The position numbers and the translations under genes are program-made. Under the pieces are notes generated by a model. It had not been told where the DNA came from and searched no databases. It saw nothing but the letters and a program-made list of their open reading frames with translations. 64,000 nt of DNA. Source: Rhizobium sp. BK602 (GTDB lineage: Bacteria; Pseudomonadota; Alphaproteobacteria; Rhizobiales; Rhizobiaceae). Below are positions 24,953 through 34,523 of the stretch, piece by piece. Within the stretch, counting starts at the first letter, position 1, and each line of letters begins with the position of its first letter. The stretch spans positions 682,001 through 746,000 of the forward strand of contig NZ_JACIBC010000002.1 of the NCBI RefSeq assembly GCF_014195095.1, read 5' to 3'.

Positions 24953-25837
24953 ATGTTCCAGGGGTCCATTCCCGCTCTCGTTACGCCCTTTACCGATGCT
25001 GGCAAGGTGGATGAAGCGTCCTTCGCTTCCCATGTCGATTGGCAGATCAAAGAGGGCAGCAGCGGGCTTGTTCCCGTTGGCACCACGGGTGAATCGCCGA
25101 CCCTGTCGCACGAGGAGCATAAGCGCGTCGTCGAGCTCTCCATCGAGGTAGCGAACAAGCGCGTTCCGGTCATGGCCGGCGCCGGCTCCAACAATACCCG
25201 CGAGGCGATCGAGCTTGCCCAGCACGCCGAAAAGGTGGGCGCCGATGCCGTTCTGGTCGTTACCCCTTACTATAACAAGCCGACGCAGAAGGGGCTTTAC
25301 GCGCATTTCTCGGCGATCGCCGAAGCGGTGAAGCTGCCGATCTACATCTACAACATCCCCGGCCGTTCGGTTGTCGATATGACGCCGGAGACCATGGGGG
25401 CGCTCGCCAAGGCCTATGGCAACATCGTCGGCGTCAAGGACGCCACCGGCAAGATCGAACGGGTTTCCGAGCAGCGGATCACCTGCGGCAGCGACTTCCG
25501 TCAGCTGTCCGGCGAGGACGCGACGGCGCTCGGCTTCAACGCCCATGGCGGCGTCGGCTGCATCTCGGTCACCGCCAATGTGGCGCCGCGCCTTTGCGCG
25601 GAGTTTCAGGCCGCCACACTCGCCGGCGACTATGCCAAGGCGCTCGCCTATCAGGACCGGCTGATGCCCCTGCATAAGGCGATCTTCCTGGAGCCCGGCC
25701 TTTGCGGCGCCAAGTACGGCCTCTCCCGTCTTGGCCGCATGAGCCGCAATGTTCGCTCGCCGCTGCTCTCGACGCTGGAGCCGGGCACGGAAGCGGCCAT
25801 CGATGCCGCGATGCGCCATGCCGGCCTGTTGAACTGA
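24953..25837 (+). CDS. dapA: 4-hydroxy-tetrahydrodipicolinate synthase
   Basis: 294 aa, exact family length. It condenses pyruvate with aspartate semialdehyde, the first committed step to lysine and diaminopimelate. Motifs: S-I-P-A-L-V-T-P-F at the start, G-T-T-G-E-S-P-T-L near 45, the [11 protein letters not shown] region with catalytic tyrosine, and the Schiff-base lysine in [15 protein letters not shown] lies before the ATG at 24953. smpB follows 133 nt downstream on the same strand. Confidence 0.96.
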   Translation: MFQGSIPALVTPFTDAGKVDEASFASHVDWQIKEGSSGLVPVGTTGESPTLSHEEHKRVVELSIEVANKRVPVMAGAGSNNTREAIELAQHAEKVGADAVLVVTPYYNKPTQKGLYAHFSAIAEAVKLPIYIYNIPGRSVVDMTPETMGALAKAYGNIVGVKDATGKIERVSEQRITCGSDFRQLSGEDATALGFNAHGGVGCISVTANVAPRLCAEFQAATLAGDYAKALAYQDRLMPLHKAIFLEPGLCGAKYGLSRLGRMSRNVRSPLLSTLEPGTEAAIDAAMRHAGLLN

Positions 25838-25970
25838 CGCCGATACGCAAGGCAGTCCTATTCGAGGCCGCTCTCTTCACAAGGAGGGCGGTCTCGCTTA
25901 TTTAGGGGGCAGGAACCTTGGCGCGCCGATGGCCGCTGCCGGAAATGACGCACGAAAAAGAAGAAGAACC

Positions 25971-26450
25971 ATGGCACCCAAAGGCAGCCAACGCGTGGTG
26001 AAGAAGGTTGTCGCGGAGAACCGCAAGGCCCGCTTCAATTATGAGATCATCGATACCTACGAGGCCGGCCTCGTGCTGAAGGGCACGGAGGTCAAATCGC
26101 TGCGCGAGGGCAAGGCCAATATCGCCGAATCCTACGCTTCCGACGAGGACGGCGAGATCTGGCTGATCAACTCCTACCTGCCGGAATATCTGCAGGCGAA
26201 CCGCTTCAATCACGAGCCGCGCCGCCGCCGCAAGCTGTTGCTTTCGGGCCGCGAGATCGGCCGGCTGCGCTCCGCCGTCAACCGCGAAGGCATGACGCTC
26301 ATCCCGTTGAAAATCTATTTCAACGATAGCGGCCGCGCCAAGCTCGAGCTGGCGCTCGCCAAGGGTAAGAAGATCCACGACAAGCGCGAATCCGAGAAGG
26401 AACGCGACTGGAACCGGCAGAAGAGCCGGATTCTCAAGGACAATGGGTGA
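25971..26450 (+). CDS. smpB: SsrA-binding protein SmpB
   Basis: 159 aa. It binds tmRNA and brings it to stalled ribosomes for trans-translation. The conserved [24 protein letters not shown] and the C-terminal basic tail K-G-K-K-x-H-D-K-R-E are intact. The ATG at 25971 gives the family-typical start [12 protein letters not shown]. No tmRNA gene was found next to it in the window. A repeat-rich stretch follows before the next gene. Confidence 0.96.
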   Translation: MAPKGSQRVVKKVVAENRKARFNYEIIDTYEAGLVLKGTEVKSLREGKANIAESYASDEDGEIWLINSYLPEYLQANRFNHEPRRRRKLLLSGREIGRLRSAVNREGMTLIPLKIYFNDSGRAKLELALAKGKKIHDKRESEKERDWNRQKSRILKDNG

Positions 26451-26470
26451 GAGTGAGGGTGAGGAGCGGT

Positions 26471-26672
26471 CGGGCAAAGCCCGAGCAATCGATCCAGTGA
26501 ATCGATTGCAGCGACGAACGCCCTGAGCCGAAAGCGAAGGGCCGGCTGTTACGGCAAACTCGGATACGCAACAGCTTGCGGACGATCACCACCATTATGA
26601 ATTAAACGCAGCGACGAACGCCCCTTCGGCGGGTTCAGGATGCCAAAGCGAAGGGCCGGGTGTGCGGCAAAC
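26471..26672. repeat. Tandem imperfect repeat with small hairpins after smpB
   Basis: Two copies of gcagcgacgaacgccc ... gcgaagggccggstgt..cggcaaac start exactly 100 nt apart (26508 and 26608); the second copy carries an extra 13-nt stretch. Before the first copy are two perfect small hairpins: cgggc-aaa-gcccg (26471-26483) and gcaatcgat-ccagtga-atcgattgc (26485-26509). It fills the gap between convergent smpB and the NYN gene and has no open frame of its own. Confidence 0.6.
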
Positions 26673-26699
26673 GCTGAACGAGTCCGCCGCACCCCGTGA

Positions 26700-27281
26700 T
26701 TACTCGTCGACCTCTACCGCCGGCGCCGTCTCGACCGGGCGTTGCGGGCGGTCGGAGGGGTCGCGGCCGATTTCCGCCTTCAGCGACACGAGGTCGATGA
26801 AATGGTCGGCCTGGCGGCGAAGGTCGTCGGCGATCATCGGCGGCTGGGTGGCCATGGTGGAGATGACCGACACCTTACGGCCGCGGCGCTGCAGCGCTTC
26901 CACCAGGGTGGTGAAGTCGCCGTCGCCGGAGAAGATCACCAGGTGATCGACCGTTTCCGACTGTTCCATCGCGTCGATCGCCAGCTCGATATCCATGTTG
27001 CCCTTGATCTTGCGGCGCCCCATGGAGTCGGTGAATTCCTTGGCCGGCTTGGTGATGACCTTGTAGCCGTTATAGTCGAGCCAATCGATCAGCGGACGGA
27101 TCGAGGAGTACTCCTGATCCTCGATGAGGGCCGTATAGTAATAGGCACGCAGCAGATATCCACGCTTCTGAAAGGCCTTCAGCAGCTTGCGATAGTCGAT
27201 ATCGAAACCAAGGCTCTTGGATGCGGCGTAGAGATTGGCGCCGTCTATGAAAAGTGCAATTTTTTCGCGTGGGTCGAACAT
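26700..27281 (-). CDS. NYN domain (LabA/DUF88) protein, putative RNase
   Basis: 193 aa. The PIN-like NYN domain covers residues about 5-165: acidic residues appear in A-L-F-I-D-G-A-N-L-Y, in G-N-M-D-I-E-L-A-I-D-A and in F-S-G-D-G-D-F, the set expected for a metal-dependent nuclease. LabA-type proteins are proposed RNases in RNA turnover or signalling; the target is unknown. The last 25 residues are acidic and proline-rich. It is divergent from rpoZ across an AT-rich 309-bp region. Confidence 0.88.
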   Translation of the reverse strand: MFDPREKIALFIDGANLYAASKSLGFDIDYRKLLKAFQKRGYLLRAYYYTALIEDQEYSSIRPLIDWLDYNGYKVITKPAKEFTDSMGRRKIKGNMDIELAIDAMEQSETVDHLVIFSGDGDFTTLVEALQRRGRKVSVISTMATQPPMIADDLRRQADHFIDLVSLKAEIGRDPSDRPQRPVETAPAVEVDE

Positions 27282-27590
27282 CGCTTACATATCCACTGTT
27301 ATCAAAACGCAATCATTGTACGCAAAATCTAGTCAAAACAACGCCTTGCTTGACGCCGGCGAATAATTCGCATTACTTTATGAATTATTCATATAACCGA
27401 GATGTAGGGCACGTTTCGCGATATTCCAAGCAATTTTAAGTAGAATCCATGATTTGTCTATTGAATTTTAGCGGATTGTGGAGGGATTGGGAGGGCCGGA
27501 GCAGGAAAAACTTGAATTTGCCTTCGTTTGCTTGTATCGGCGTGCTACTCCGAGACATGATGACGAAATCACGACCGTAAAGGACAGGCA
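27282..27590. promoter_or_regulatory. Divergent promoter region between the NYN gene and rpoZ
   Basis: AT-rich for this genome. It holds a perfect 9-bp inverted repeat, gaataattc (27361-27369) and gaattattc (27382-27390), directly downstream of a TTGACG hexamer at 27350-27355. The hexamer could be a -35 box with TACTTT near 27374 as a weak -10. No small gene was seen. Confidence 0.4.
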
Positions 27591-27995
27591 ATGGCCCGTG
27601 TCACAGTAGAAGATTGCATTGATAAAGTAGAGAACCGGTTCGAGCTCGTATTGCTCGCCAGCCATCGCGCGCGCCTGATTTCGCAGGGTTCCTCGATCAC
27701 CATCGACCGCGATAACGACAAGAACCCGGTGGTTGCCCTGCGCGAAATCGCCGACGAGACGCTGTCTCCCGACGATCTGAAGGAAGATCTGATCCATTCG
27801 CTGCAGAAGCATGTCGAAGTCGACGAGCCCGAGCCCGATCCGGCAAGCCTGCTGGCCGCCGGCGCCAGTGCAGCTGCCTCCGGCGACGAGGAAGAAGATG
27901 CTCCGGAAGCCGTCACCTTCGACCAGATGTCGGAAGAAGAGCTTCTGGCCGGTATCGAAGGCCTTGTTCCGCCGGAAAAAAGCGACGATTACTGA
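27591..27995 (+). CDS. rpoZ: RNA polymerase omega subunit
   Basis: 134 aa. The N-terminal 65 residues hold the omega core ([28 protein letters not shown]), which clamps the beta' subunit and, with it, forms a ppGpp site. The acidic C-terminal extension ([13 protein letters not shown]...) is normal in Rhizobiales. It is followed by a good terminator and then rsh, the usual alphaproteobacterial order. Confidence 0.96.
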   Translation: MARVTVEDCIDKVENRFELVLLASHRARLISQGSSITIDRDNDKNPVVALREIADETLSPDDLKEDLIHSLQKHVEVDEPEPDPASLLAAGASAAASGDEEEDAPEAVTFDQMSEEELLAGIEGLVPPEKSDDY

Positions 27996-28042
27996 TCGCC
28001 GATCTTGATGCTCCATTCAGGAGCGATATGATGACTTGATGC

Positions 28043-28079
28043 GTGCGCCGGTCGTATTGACTGGCGCGCTTTTGTTTTT
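28043..28079 (+). terminator. Rho-independent terminator after rpoZ
   Basis: gtgcgccggtc (28043-28053) and gactggcgcgc (28059-28069) pair over 11 bp with G-T wobbles around gtatt, then comes ttttgtttttg. It separates rpoZ from rsh. Confidence 0.82.
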
Positions 28080-28096
28080 GCGGGAGTAGCTTGGGA

Positions 28097-30328
28097 ATGA
28101 TGCGGCAATACGAGCTTGTCGAGCGCGTGCAGAAGTACAAGCCCGATGCCAATGAAGCTCTGCTCAACAAGGCCTATGTCTACGCGATGCAGAAACATGG
28201 GCAGCAAAAGCGCGCCAGCGGCGATCCCTACATCTCCCATCCTCTCGAAGTCGCCGCCATCCTGACCGACATGCGCCTGGATGAATCGACGATCGCCGTC
28301 GCCCTGCTGCATGACACGATCGAGGATACGACCGCGACGCGCGCCGAAATCGACGAATTGTTCGGCGAGGATATCGGCCGCCTGGTCGAGGGGTTGACCA
28401 AGATCAAGAAGCTCGATCTCGTCACCAAGAAGGCGAAGCAGGCCGAAAACCTGCGCAAGCTGCTGCTGGCCATTTCCGACGATGTCCGCGTCCTCCTCGT
28501 CAAGCTGGCCGATCGCCTGCACAATATGCGCACGCTCGACCACATGTCGCCGGAAAAGCGTGCCCGCATTTCCGAGGAAACGATGGAAATCTATGCGCCG
28601 CTTGCCGGTCGCATGGGTATGCAGGACATGCGCGAGGAGCTTGAGGAGCTTTCCTTCCGCCATATCAATCCCGAGGCGCATGACACGGTCACCAAGCGTC
28701 TCCAGGAGCTGTCGCGGCGTAATGAAGGCCTGGTGAAGAAGATCGAGACCGAGTTGCGCGACCTGCTGGTCGCCAATGGCCTTGCCAATGCGATGGTCAA
28801 GGGGCGGCAGAAGAAGCCCTATTCGGTCTTCCGCAAGATGCAGTCGAAGTCGCTGTCCTTCGAGCAGCTGTCGGATGTCTACGGCTTCCGCCTGCTCGTC
28901 GACGACATTCCCTCCTGCTATCGCGCGCTCGGCATCGTACACACGCGCTGGCGCGTCGTGCCCGGCCGCTTCAAGGATTACATCTCCACGCCGAAGCAGA
29001 ATGACTACCGCTCGCTGCACACGACCATCGTCGGCCCATCCAGCCAGCGCATCGAGCTGCAGATCCGCACCAAGCGCATGCATGAGATCGCCGAATTCGG
29101 CATCGCCGCGCATGCGCTCTATAAGGACGGCACGAATACGAGCGCCAACGGCGATGGCGAGCTGCTGTCGCGCGAAAGCAACGCCTATTCCTGGCTGCGT
29201 CACACCATCGAGGCGCTGGCGGAAGGCGACAGCCCCGAGGAATTCCTCGAACATACCAAGCTGGAGCTGTTCCAGGACCAGGTCTTCTGCTTCACGCCGA
29301 AGGGCAAGCTGATTGCGCTTCCGCGCGGCGCCACGCCGATCGATTTCGCCTATGCCGTTCACACGAACATCGGCGATACCACGGTCGGCGCCAAGATCAA
29401 CGGCCGGATCATGCCGCTGGTGACGCGCCTGAACAATGGCGACGAGGTGGAGATCATCCGCTCCGGCGTGCAGGTGCCCCCGGCCGCCTGGGAGGAGATC
29501 GTCGTGACGGGCAAGGCGCGCGCCGCCATCCGCCGCGCCACGCGTCTCGCCATCCGCAAGCAATATGCCGGCCTCGGCCACCGCATTCTCGAACGCACCT
29601 TCGAGCGCGCCGGCAAGGTCTTTTCGCGCGAGGCGCTGAAGCCGGCGCTGCATCGCCTCGGCCAGAAGGACGTCGAGGATGCCATCGCCGCCGTCGGGCG
29701 AGGGGAGATGTCGTCCCTCGACGTGCTGCGCGCCGTCTATCCCGATCATCAGGACGAGCGCGTCACCGTCAAGCCGGCAGGCGACGAGGGCTGGTTCAAC
29801 GTCCGCAGCGCGTCGGGCATGATCTTCAAGATCCCCGGCAAGACCAAGGCCGATCTCGCCGCCAGCGTCGAGGGTGCCGACGCCTTGCCGATCCGCGGTC
29901 TCGCCGCCGATGTCGAGGTGCATTTCGCGCCGACCGGCGCCGTTCCCGGCGACCGCATCGTCGGGATCATGGAAAAAGGCAAGGGCATCACCATCTATCC
30001 TATCCAGTCGCCGGTGCTGCAGCGTTTCGACGATCAGCCGGAACGCTGGATCGATGTGCGCTGGGATCTGGACGAAGCCAACAAGTCCCGCTTCGGCGCC
30101 CGCATCCTCATCAATGCGCTGAACGAGCCGGGGACGCTTGCCAAGGTCGCGCAGACCGTGGCCGACATCGACGTCAATATCCGTATCCTCAACACGGTGC
30201 GCGTTGCCGCCGACTTCACGGAGATGGCGCTGGATGTCGAAGTCTGGGATCTGCGCCAGCTCAACCAGCTTCTGGTTCAGCTCAAGGAACTCGACTGCAT
30301 CGCCACCGTGAAGCGGCTTTACGAATAA
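28097..30328 (+). CDS. relA: Bifunctional (p)ppGpp synthetase/hydrolase (Rsh)
   Basis: 743 aa, the single long RelA/SpoT homologue of alphaproteobacteria. Domains: the HD hydrolase (about 25-200, with S-H-P-L-E-V-A-A-I-L and H-D-T-I-E-D-T intact), the synthetase (about 240-350, with Y-R-S-L-H-T-T), TGS (about 395-455, starting V-F-C-F-T-P-K-G) and a C-terminal ACT domain (about 665-740). Both catalytic centres are intact, so it should make and destroy (p)ppGpp. ATG 28097 or the next codon is the likely start; a TTG at 28091 is less likely. Confidence 0.95.
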   Translation: MMRQYELVERVQKYKPDANEALLNKAYVYAMQKHGQQKRASGDPYISHPLEVAAILTDMRLDESTIAVALLHDTIEDTTATRAEIDELFGEDIGRLVEGLTKIKKLDLVTKKAKQAENLRKLLLAISDDVRVLLVKLADRLHNMRTLDHMSPEKRARISEETMEIYAPLAGRMGMQDMREELEELSFRHINPEAHDTVTKRLQELSRRNEGLVKKIETELRDLLVANGLANAMVKGRQKKPYSVFRKMQSKSLSFEQLSDVYGFRLLVDDIPSCYRALGIVHTRWRVVPGRFKDYISTPKQNDYRSLHTTIVGPSSQRIELQIRTKRMHEIAEFGIAAHALYKDGTNTSANGDGELLSRESNAYSWLRHTIEALAEGDSPEEFLEHTKLELFQDQVFCFTPKGKLIALPRGATPIDFAYAVHTNIGDTTVGAKINGRIMPLVTRLNNGDEVEIIRSGVQVPPAAWEEIVVTGKARAAIRRATRLAIRKQYAGLGHRILERTFERAGKVFSREALKPALHRLGQKDVEDAIAAVGRGEMSSLDVLRAVYPDHQDERVTVKPAGDEGWFNVRSASGMIFKIPGKTKADLAASVEGADALPIRGLAADVEVHFAPTGAVPGDRIVGIMEKGKGITIYPIQSPVLQRFDDQPERWIDVRWDLDEANKSRFGARILINALNEPGTLAKVAQTVADIDVNIRILNTVRVAADFTEMALDVEVWDLRQLNQLLVQLKELDCIATVKRLYE

Positions 30329-30519
30329 TTAGCCCTGATGGTGGCCCTGATCCGGCTGGGCTGCATATTTTGTGATCATTTTATGACCAAAATCTGCCGC
30401 CCTCTTGCCTAGGTATGCGATATGCGCATGGCTGCGTCAATTTTAGAGCGGTGGTAATTAACCTTTGCAAGGCCTATCTTCTGATCATCGAAGAAACGAA
30501 ACAGAGATGAGAGAAGACA

Positions 30520-30669
30520 ATGTTTGGTCCTATCAAGAAAATCACCCGCGCCCTGCGTGTTCCGAGTGTTGAAGAACGCGAAATGGCTTACCTGAATGGT
30601 TCGCACGACCGTTTTGACCTTGAATATCGTCAGCGTCAGGTCGATCGTGGCTTGTTCCGCCAGCGTTAA
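30520..30669 (+). CDS. 49-aa DUF3563 family protein
   Basis: A short gene: ATG at 30520, TAA at 30667-30669. The product starts MFGPIKKITRALRVPSVEER and continues M-A-Y-L-N-G-S-H-D-R-F-D-L-E-Y-R-Q-R-Q, the DUF3563 pattern found in many proteobacterial micro-proteins. It is basic at the N-terminus and lacks a membrane segment. Function unknown. It sits between rsh and the DUF2062-acpS-lepB operon with its own gap on each side, so it is probably transcribed alone. Confidence 0.8.
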   Translation: MFGPIKKITRALRVPSVEEREMAYLNGSHDRFDLEYRQRQVDRGLFRQR

Positions 30670-30892
30670 TCGCTGACAATACTTTCGAAATGGGTAGGGG
30701 CGTGACGTTTGCTGCGCCCTTGGAGCATCCCGCCAGCGGCGGATACTATGCTCCGGAAGTAAAGACGAGGCCGGTCCTGTGCCATGCGAGCACGCCGCGC
30801 CCTTGAGAGCCCAGGCAACGCAGCCGCACAATCGCGCGTCATACGCCTCGCCGCTCTTGTCATGACGGCCTTCCGTGCACTAGATAAGCCGC

Positions 30893-31480
30893 ATGTTATT
30901 TCGACGCCGAAAACCACTGACGTTCAAGGAAAAGCTGCGGGAGCATCTTTGGCCCCGCAAGGGCTTTGTCCGCTCGTTCCAATATTTTGGAAAGCGGTTG
31001 GTACGCCTTGCCGCCTCGCCGCATTCGGTGGCCGCCGGCTTCGCCGCCGGGATCATGGTGTCCTGGACACCCTTCATCGGCGTGCACTTCATCATGGCGA
31101 TCGTCATAGCCTATCTGATCGGTGGCAACGTGATTGCCTCCGCGCTCGGCTGCCTTGCCGCCGGCAATCCAATCACCTATCCCTTCATCTGGGGTCTCAC
31201 CTGGGAAATCGGTCATCTGATCCTGGCCCGCGACAGCGGCGGCCAGGGCGAAAGCGTCGATCTGCCGGCCCTGTGGCATAAGGGCGATCTGCTGCAGATC
31301 TGGGACCCGGTGCTGAAGCCGATGCTGATCGGCGGCATTCCGCCGGCGATCGTCACCGGCATCATCGTCTATGCCCTGACCTATTACGGGGTGAAGAGCT
31401 TCAAGGCCCGGCGCAAGGAGCGGCTGATGGAACGCGCCCGCGAACGCTTGTCGCTCGCCGAAAACGCATCGGGCGTCTGA
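30893..31480 (+). CDS. DUF2062 membrane protein
   Basis: 195 aa. After a basic N-terminus (MLFRRRKPLTFKEKLREHLWP) come three hydrophobic segments: about 47-72, 75-105 and 150-175. The pattern S-P-H-S-V-A-A-G-F-A-A-G-I-M-V-S-W-T-P-F is characteristic of DUF2062. The family is found next to acpS-lepB-rnc-era in many Rhizobiales, but its role is not known; an envelope or lipid-linked function is often assumed. acpS follows after 36 nt, so the two likely share a transcript. Confidence 0.88.
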   Translation: MLFRRRKPLTFKEKLREHLWPRKGFVRSFQYFGKRLVRLAASPHSVAAGFAAGIMVSWTPFIGVHFIMAIVIAYLIGGNVIASALGCLAAGNPITYPFIWGLTWEIGHLILARDSGGQGESVDLPALWHKGDLLQIWDPVLKPMLIGGIPPAIVTGIIVYALTYYGVKSFKARRKERLMERARERLSLAENASGV

Positions 31481-31516
31481 ACGCGCCATCGCGACGGCCG
31501 GCTGGAGGGCCCTCTC

Positions 31517-31921
31517 ATGATCATCGGGATCGGTAGCGACCTCATCGACATCCGCCGTGTCGAAAAATCGATCGAGCGTTTCGGCGCGCGCTTCACCGAG
31601 CGCTGTTTCACCGATATCGAGCGGGTCAAATCCGAAGGCCGCAAGAACAAGGCCGCCTCCTATGCCAAGCGCTTCGCCGCCAAGGAGGCCTGTTCGAAGG
31701 CGCTCGGCACCGGTCTGGCCCAGGGTGTCTTCTGGCGTGACATGGGCGTCGTCAACCTGCCGAGCGGCAAGCCGACCATGCAGCTGACGGGTGGTGCGGC
31801 CAGGAGGCTGGCAGCCATGCTGCCGGAAAATCACCGCCCCGTCATTCATTTGACGATAACCGATGATTTTCCGCTCGCTCAAGCCTTTGTGATTATCGAG
31901 GCCTTGCCGATCGCGGACTGA
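31517..31921 (+). CDS. acpS: Holo-[acyl-carrier-protein] synthase
   Basis: 134 aa. It transfers phosphopantetheine from CoA to acyl carrier protein. The N-terminal [15 protein letters not shown] and the central [15 protein letters not shown] motif carry the magnesium and CoA ligands (D8, E near 58). ctggaggg before the ATG supports the start. lepB follows 115 nt later. Confidence 0.95.
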   Translation: MIIGIGSDLIDIRRVEKSIERFGARFTERCFTDIERVKSEGRKNKAASYAKRFAAKEACSKALGTGLAQGVFWRDMGVVNLPSGKPTMQLTGGAARRLAAMLPENHRPVIHLTITDDFPLAQAFVIIEALPIAD

Positions 31922-32036
31922 ATGACAGCCGCATGTCGCTTTTGATACCGGCGCCATTGCCGCCGTGGTATGAAGCGGGTACAGAGTGCCTGAATGTGAA
32001 GTGCGCCGGTGGGGTGCGAAAAAGGAATAAGACTGC

Positions 32037-32783
32037 GTGTCCGAGAAAGCCGAAAAACAGCAGAACGCCCTCTGGGAGAACATCAAGGTTATCGTGCAGG
32101 CTCTGCTCCTTGCTATGATCATCCGCACGGTGCTGTTCCAGCCATTCACCATTCCGTCCGGCTCGATGATGCCGACGCTTCTTGTCGGAGACTATATCTT
32201 CGTCAACAAGTTCGCCTATGGTTACTCCAAGTATTCGCTGCCTTTCTCGCCGGATCTTTTCAGCGGCCGGATTTTCGGCAGCGCGCCGAAGCGGGGCGAC
32301 GTCGTGGTGTTCCGCTTCCCGCCGAACCCGGACGTCGACTACATCAAGCGCGTCATCGGCCTGCCGGGCGACCGCATCCAGGTGAAGAACGACATTCTCT
32401 ACATCAATGGCCAGGCCGTCCCGCGCGAGCCGCATGGCACCTTCGCCTCGGATTACAGCCAGGAGCCGGGCGACAGCATCCCCGTCTATAGCGAACGCCT
32501 GCCCGATACCGGCAAGGTCTTCGATACGCTGGATCTCTCGCCGACATCCCGTGGCGACAATACCCAGGAATATGTCGTTCCCGCGGATCACTACTTCATG
32601 ATGGGCGACAACCGCGACAATTCCGACGACAGTCGTTTCGACGTCGGCTACGTGCCTTTCGAGAACCTGATCGGCCGCGCCAGCGTGATCTTCTTCTCGC
32701 TCGGCCACGACACGTCGTTCCGCGAGATCTGGAAATGGCCGACCAACATGCGTTGGGACCGCCTCTTCAAGGTTGTCGAATGA
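32037..32783 (+). CDS. lepB: Signal peptidase I
   Basis: 248 aa from a GTG start. One membrane segment (about 15-35) anchors the periplasmic catalytic domain. The Ser/Lys dyad is S43 in P-S-G-S-M-M-P-T and K104 in Y-I-K-R-V-I-G-L-P-G-D. The C-terminal G-D-N-R-D-N-S-D-D-S-R box is present. It removes signal peptides from exported proteins. Its stop codon overlaps the rnc start (ATGA), giving translational coupling. Confidence 0.95.
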   Translation: MSEKAEKQQNALWENIKVIVQALLLAMIIRTVLFQPFTIPSGSMMPTLLVGDYIFVNKFAYGYSKYSLPFSPDLFSGRIFGSAPKRGDVVVFRFPPNPDVDYIKRVIGLPGDRIQVKNDILYINGQAVPREPHGTFASDYSQEPGDSIPVYSERLPDTGKVFDTLDLSPTSRGDNTQEYVVPADHYFMMGDNRDNSDDSRFDVGYVPFENLIGRASVIFFSLGHDTSFREIWKWPTNMRWDRLFKVVE

Positions 32784-33499
32784 CGAAGGCGCAGACGCTC
32801 TCGCCGGCGGATCGTGCCAGGCTCGAAGCCGCGATTGGCCATGAATTCGCCGAGAAGGAGCGCCTCGACTGGGCACTGACGCATGCCAGCGCCCGTACGC
32901 ACAAGGCCGGAAACTACGAGCGGCTGGAATTTCTCGGCGACCGGGTTCTCGGCCTGTGCATCGCCGAGCTTCTGTTCCGCACCTTCGGCTCGGCGACCGA
33001 GGGCGAGCTTTCCGTGCGTCTGAACCAGCTGGTCAGCGCCGAGACCTGCGCCGCCGTTGCCGACGAGATGCAACTGCATCTCTTCATCCGCACCGGTGCC
33101 GATGTGAAGAAATTGACCGGCAAGCGCATGCTGAACGTGCGCGCCGATGTCGTCGAGAGCCTGATTGCGGCGCTCTATCTCGACGGCGGCCTCGAAGTGG
33201 CGCGCAAGTTCATCCTGCGCTATTGGGAGGGCCGCGCTGTCCGGCCAGACGGCGCAAGGCGCGATGCCAAGACGGAATTGCAGGAATGGGCACACGCGAA
33301 ATTTGGCGTGACGCCTGTTTATAGGGTTGATGACCGTAGCGGACCGGATCATGATCCCCGCTTCACGGTGACGGTGGAAGTGGCGGGAACAGCGCCCGAG
33401 ACCGGTATAGAACGCTCCAAGCGCGCCGCCGAGCAGGTGGCCGCGACGCGGATATTGGAGCGCGAAGGCATATGGCAGCCGCAGTCGGCTCAGAAATGA
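32780..33499 (+). CDS. rnc: Ribonuclease III
   Basis: 239 aa. The RNase III domain has the signature E-R-L-E-F-L-G-D-R-V-L-G-L near residue 45 and the second acidic metal set near V-E-S-L-I-A-A-L-Y-L-D-G-G. The C-terminal 70 residues form a double-stranded RNA-binding domain. It processes rRNA and other structured RNAs. The ATG at 32780 overlaps the lepB stop by 4 nt, and its own stop overlaps the era start in the same way. Confidence 0.96.
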   Translation: MTKAQTLSPADRARLEAAIGHEFAEKERLDWALTHASARTHKAGNYERLEFLGDRVLGLCIAELLFRTFGSATEGELSVRLNQLVSAETCAAVADEMQLHLFIRTGADVKKLTGKRMLNVRADVVESLIAALYLDGGLEVARKFILRYWEGRAVRPDGARRDAKTELQEWAHAKFGVTPVYRVDDRSGPDHDPRFTVTVEVAGTAPETGIERSKRAAEQVAATRILEREGIWQPQSAQK

Positions 33500-34452
33500 C
33501 GGAAAAAATGACCAATCAGGAAGACACGGCTGCCGGCGAAGGTGCGGCTGAAAACAATGGTCCGACGCATTCGGGCTTCGTGGCCCTTATCGGCCCGACC
33601 AATGCGGGCAAGTCGACGCTCGTCAACCGGCTCGTTGGCGCCAAGGTGTCGATCGTCAGCCACAAGGTGCAGACGACGCGCGCCATCGTGCGTGGCATCG
33701 CCATCCACGACAATGCGCAGATCGTCTTCATGGACACGCCCGGCATCTTCAAGCCGCGCCGCCGCCTCGACCGCGCCATGGTGACCTCGGCCTGGGGCGG
33801 GGCTAAGGATGCCGATCTGATCATGCTGCTGATCGACAGCGAGCGGGGTTTGCGCGGCGATGCCGAGGCCATTCTCGAAGGGCTGAAGGACGTCTCCCAG
33901 CCGAAGATCCTGGTGCTCAACAAGATCGACCGCGTCCGCCGCGAGGACCTGCTGGCGCTGGCCGCCGCCGCCAACGAGAAGATCGCCTTCGACCAGACCT
34001 TCATGATCTCCGCCGAAAACGGCTCCGGCTGCGACGATGTCATGGATTATCTGGCGAAGACCCTGCCCGAGGGCCCGTGGTATTATCCGGAAGACCAGAT
34101 CTCCGATCTGCCGATGCGCCAGCTCGCCGCCGAAATCACCCGCGAAAAGCTGTTCCTGCGCCTGCATCAGGAGCTTCCCTATTCCTCGCATGTCGAGACG
34201 GAAAAATGGGAAGAGCGCAAGGACGGCTCGGTTCGCATCGAGCAGGTGATCTATGTCGAGCGCGAAAGCCAGAAGAAGATCGCCCTCGGTAAATCGGGCG
34301 AGACGATCAAGGCGATCTCGACCGCGTCGCGCAAGGAGCTGTCCGAAATTCTCGAGCAGCCTGTGCATCTCTTCCTCTTCGTCAAGGTGCGCGAGAACTG
34401 GGGCGACGATCCCGAGCGCTTCCGCGAAATGGGCCTGGAATTTCCGCGCTGA
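33496..34452 (+). CDS. era: GTPase Era
   Basis: 318 aa. GTP-binding motifs are G-P-T-N-A-G-K-S-T (G1), D-T-P-G (G3) and N-K-I-D (G4); the C-terminal 110 residues form the KH RNA-binding domain with the G-K-x-G-E-x-I-K loop. It helps mature the 30S subunit by binding the 16S rRNA 3' end. The first 25 residues are a less conserved extension. The ATG at 33496 overlaps the rnc stop, and ATG 33508 is the alternative. Confidence 0.95.
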   Translation: MTEKMTNQEDTAAGEGAAENNGPTHSGFVALIGPTNAGKSTLVNRLVGAKVSIVSHKVQTTRAIVRGIAIHDNAQIVFMDTPGIFKPRRRLDRAMVTSAWGGAKDADLIMLLIDSERGLRGDAEAILEGLKDVSQPKILVLNKIDRVRREDLLALAAAANEKIAFDQTFMISAENGSGCDDVMDYLAKTLPEGPWYYPEDQISDLPMRQLAAEITREKLFLRLHQELPYSSHVETEKWEERKDGSVRIEQVIYVERESQKKIALGKSGETIKAISTASRKELSEILEQPVHLFLFVKVRENWGDDPERFREMGLEFPR

Positions 34453-34501
34453 CGGACTACTGCATTCAGCAGGTGCTCTCTACCGTAACCGTCATCTAGT
34501 G

Positions 34502-34523
34502 GGCCGCGCGCATCAGCGCGGCC
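34502..34523 (+). terminator. GC hairpin after era
   Basis: ggccgcgc (34502-34509) and gcgcggcc (34516-34523) form a perfect 8-bp stem around gcatca, 50 nt after the era stop. No T-run follows, so it is a weak or rho-assisted terminator at best. Confidence 0.4.

Noticed and set aside
27989..29923. 644-codon frame opposite rsh
   Set aside because: Shadow; the plus strand carries a complete Rsh with all its domains.
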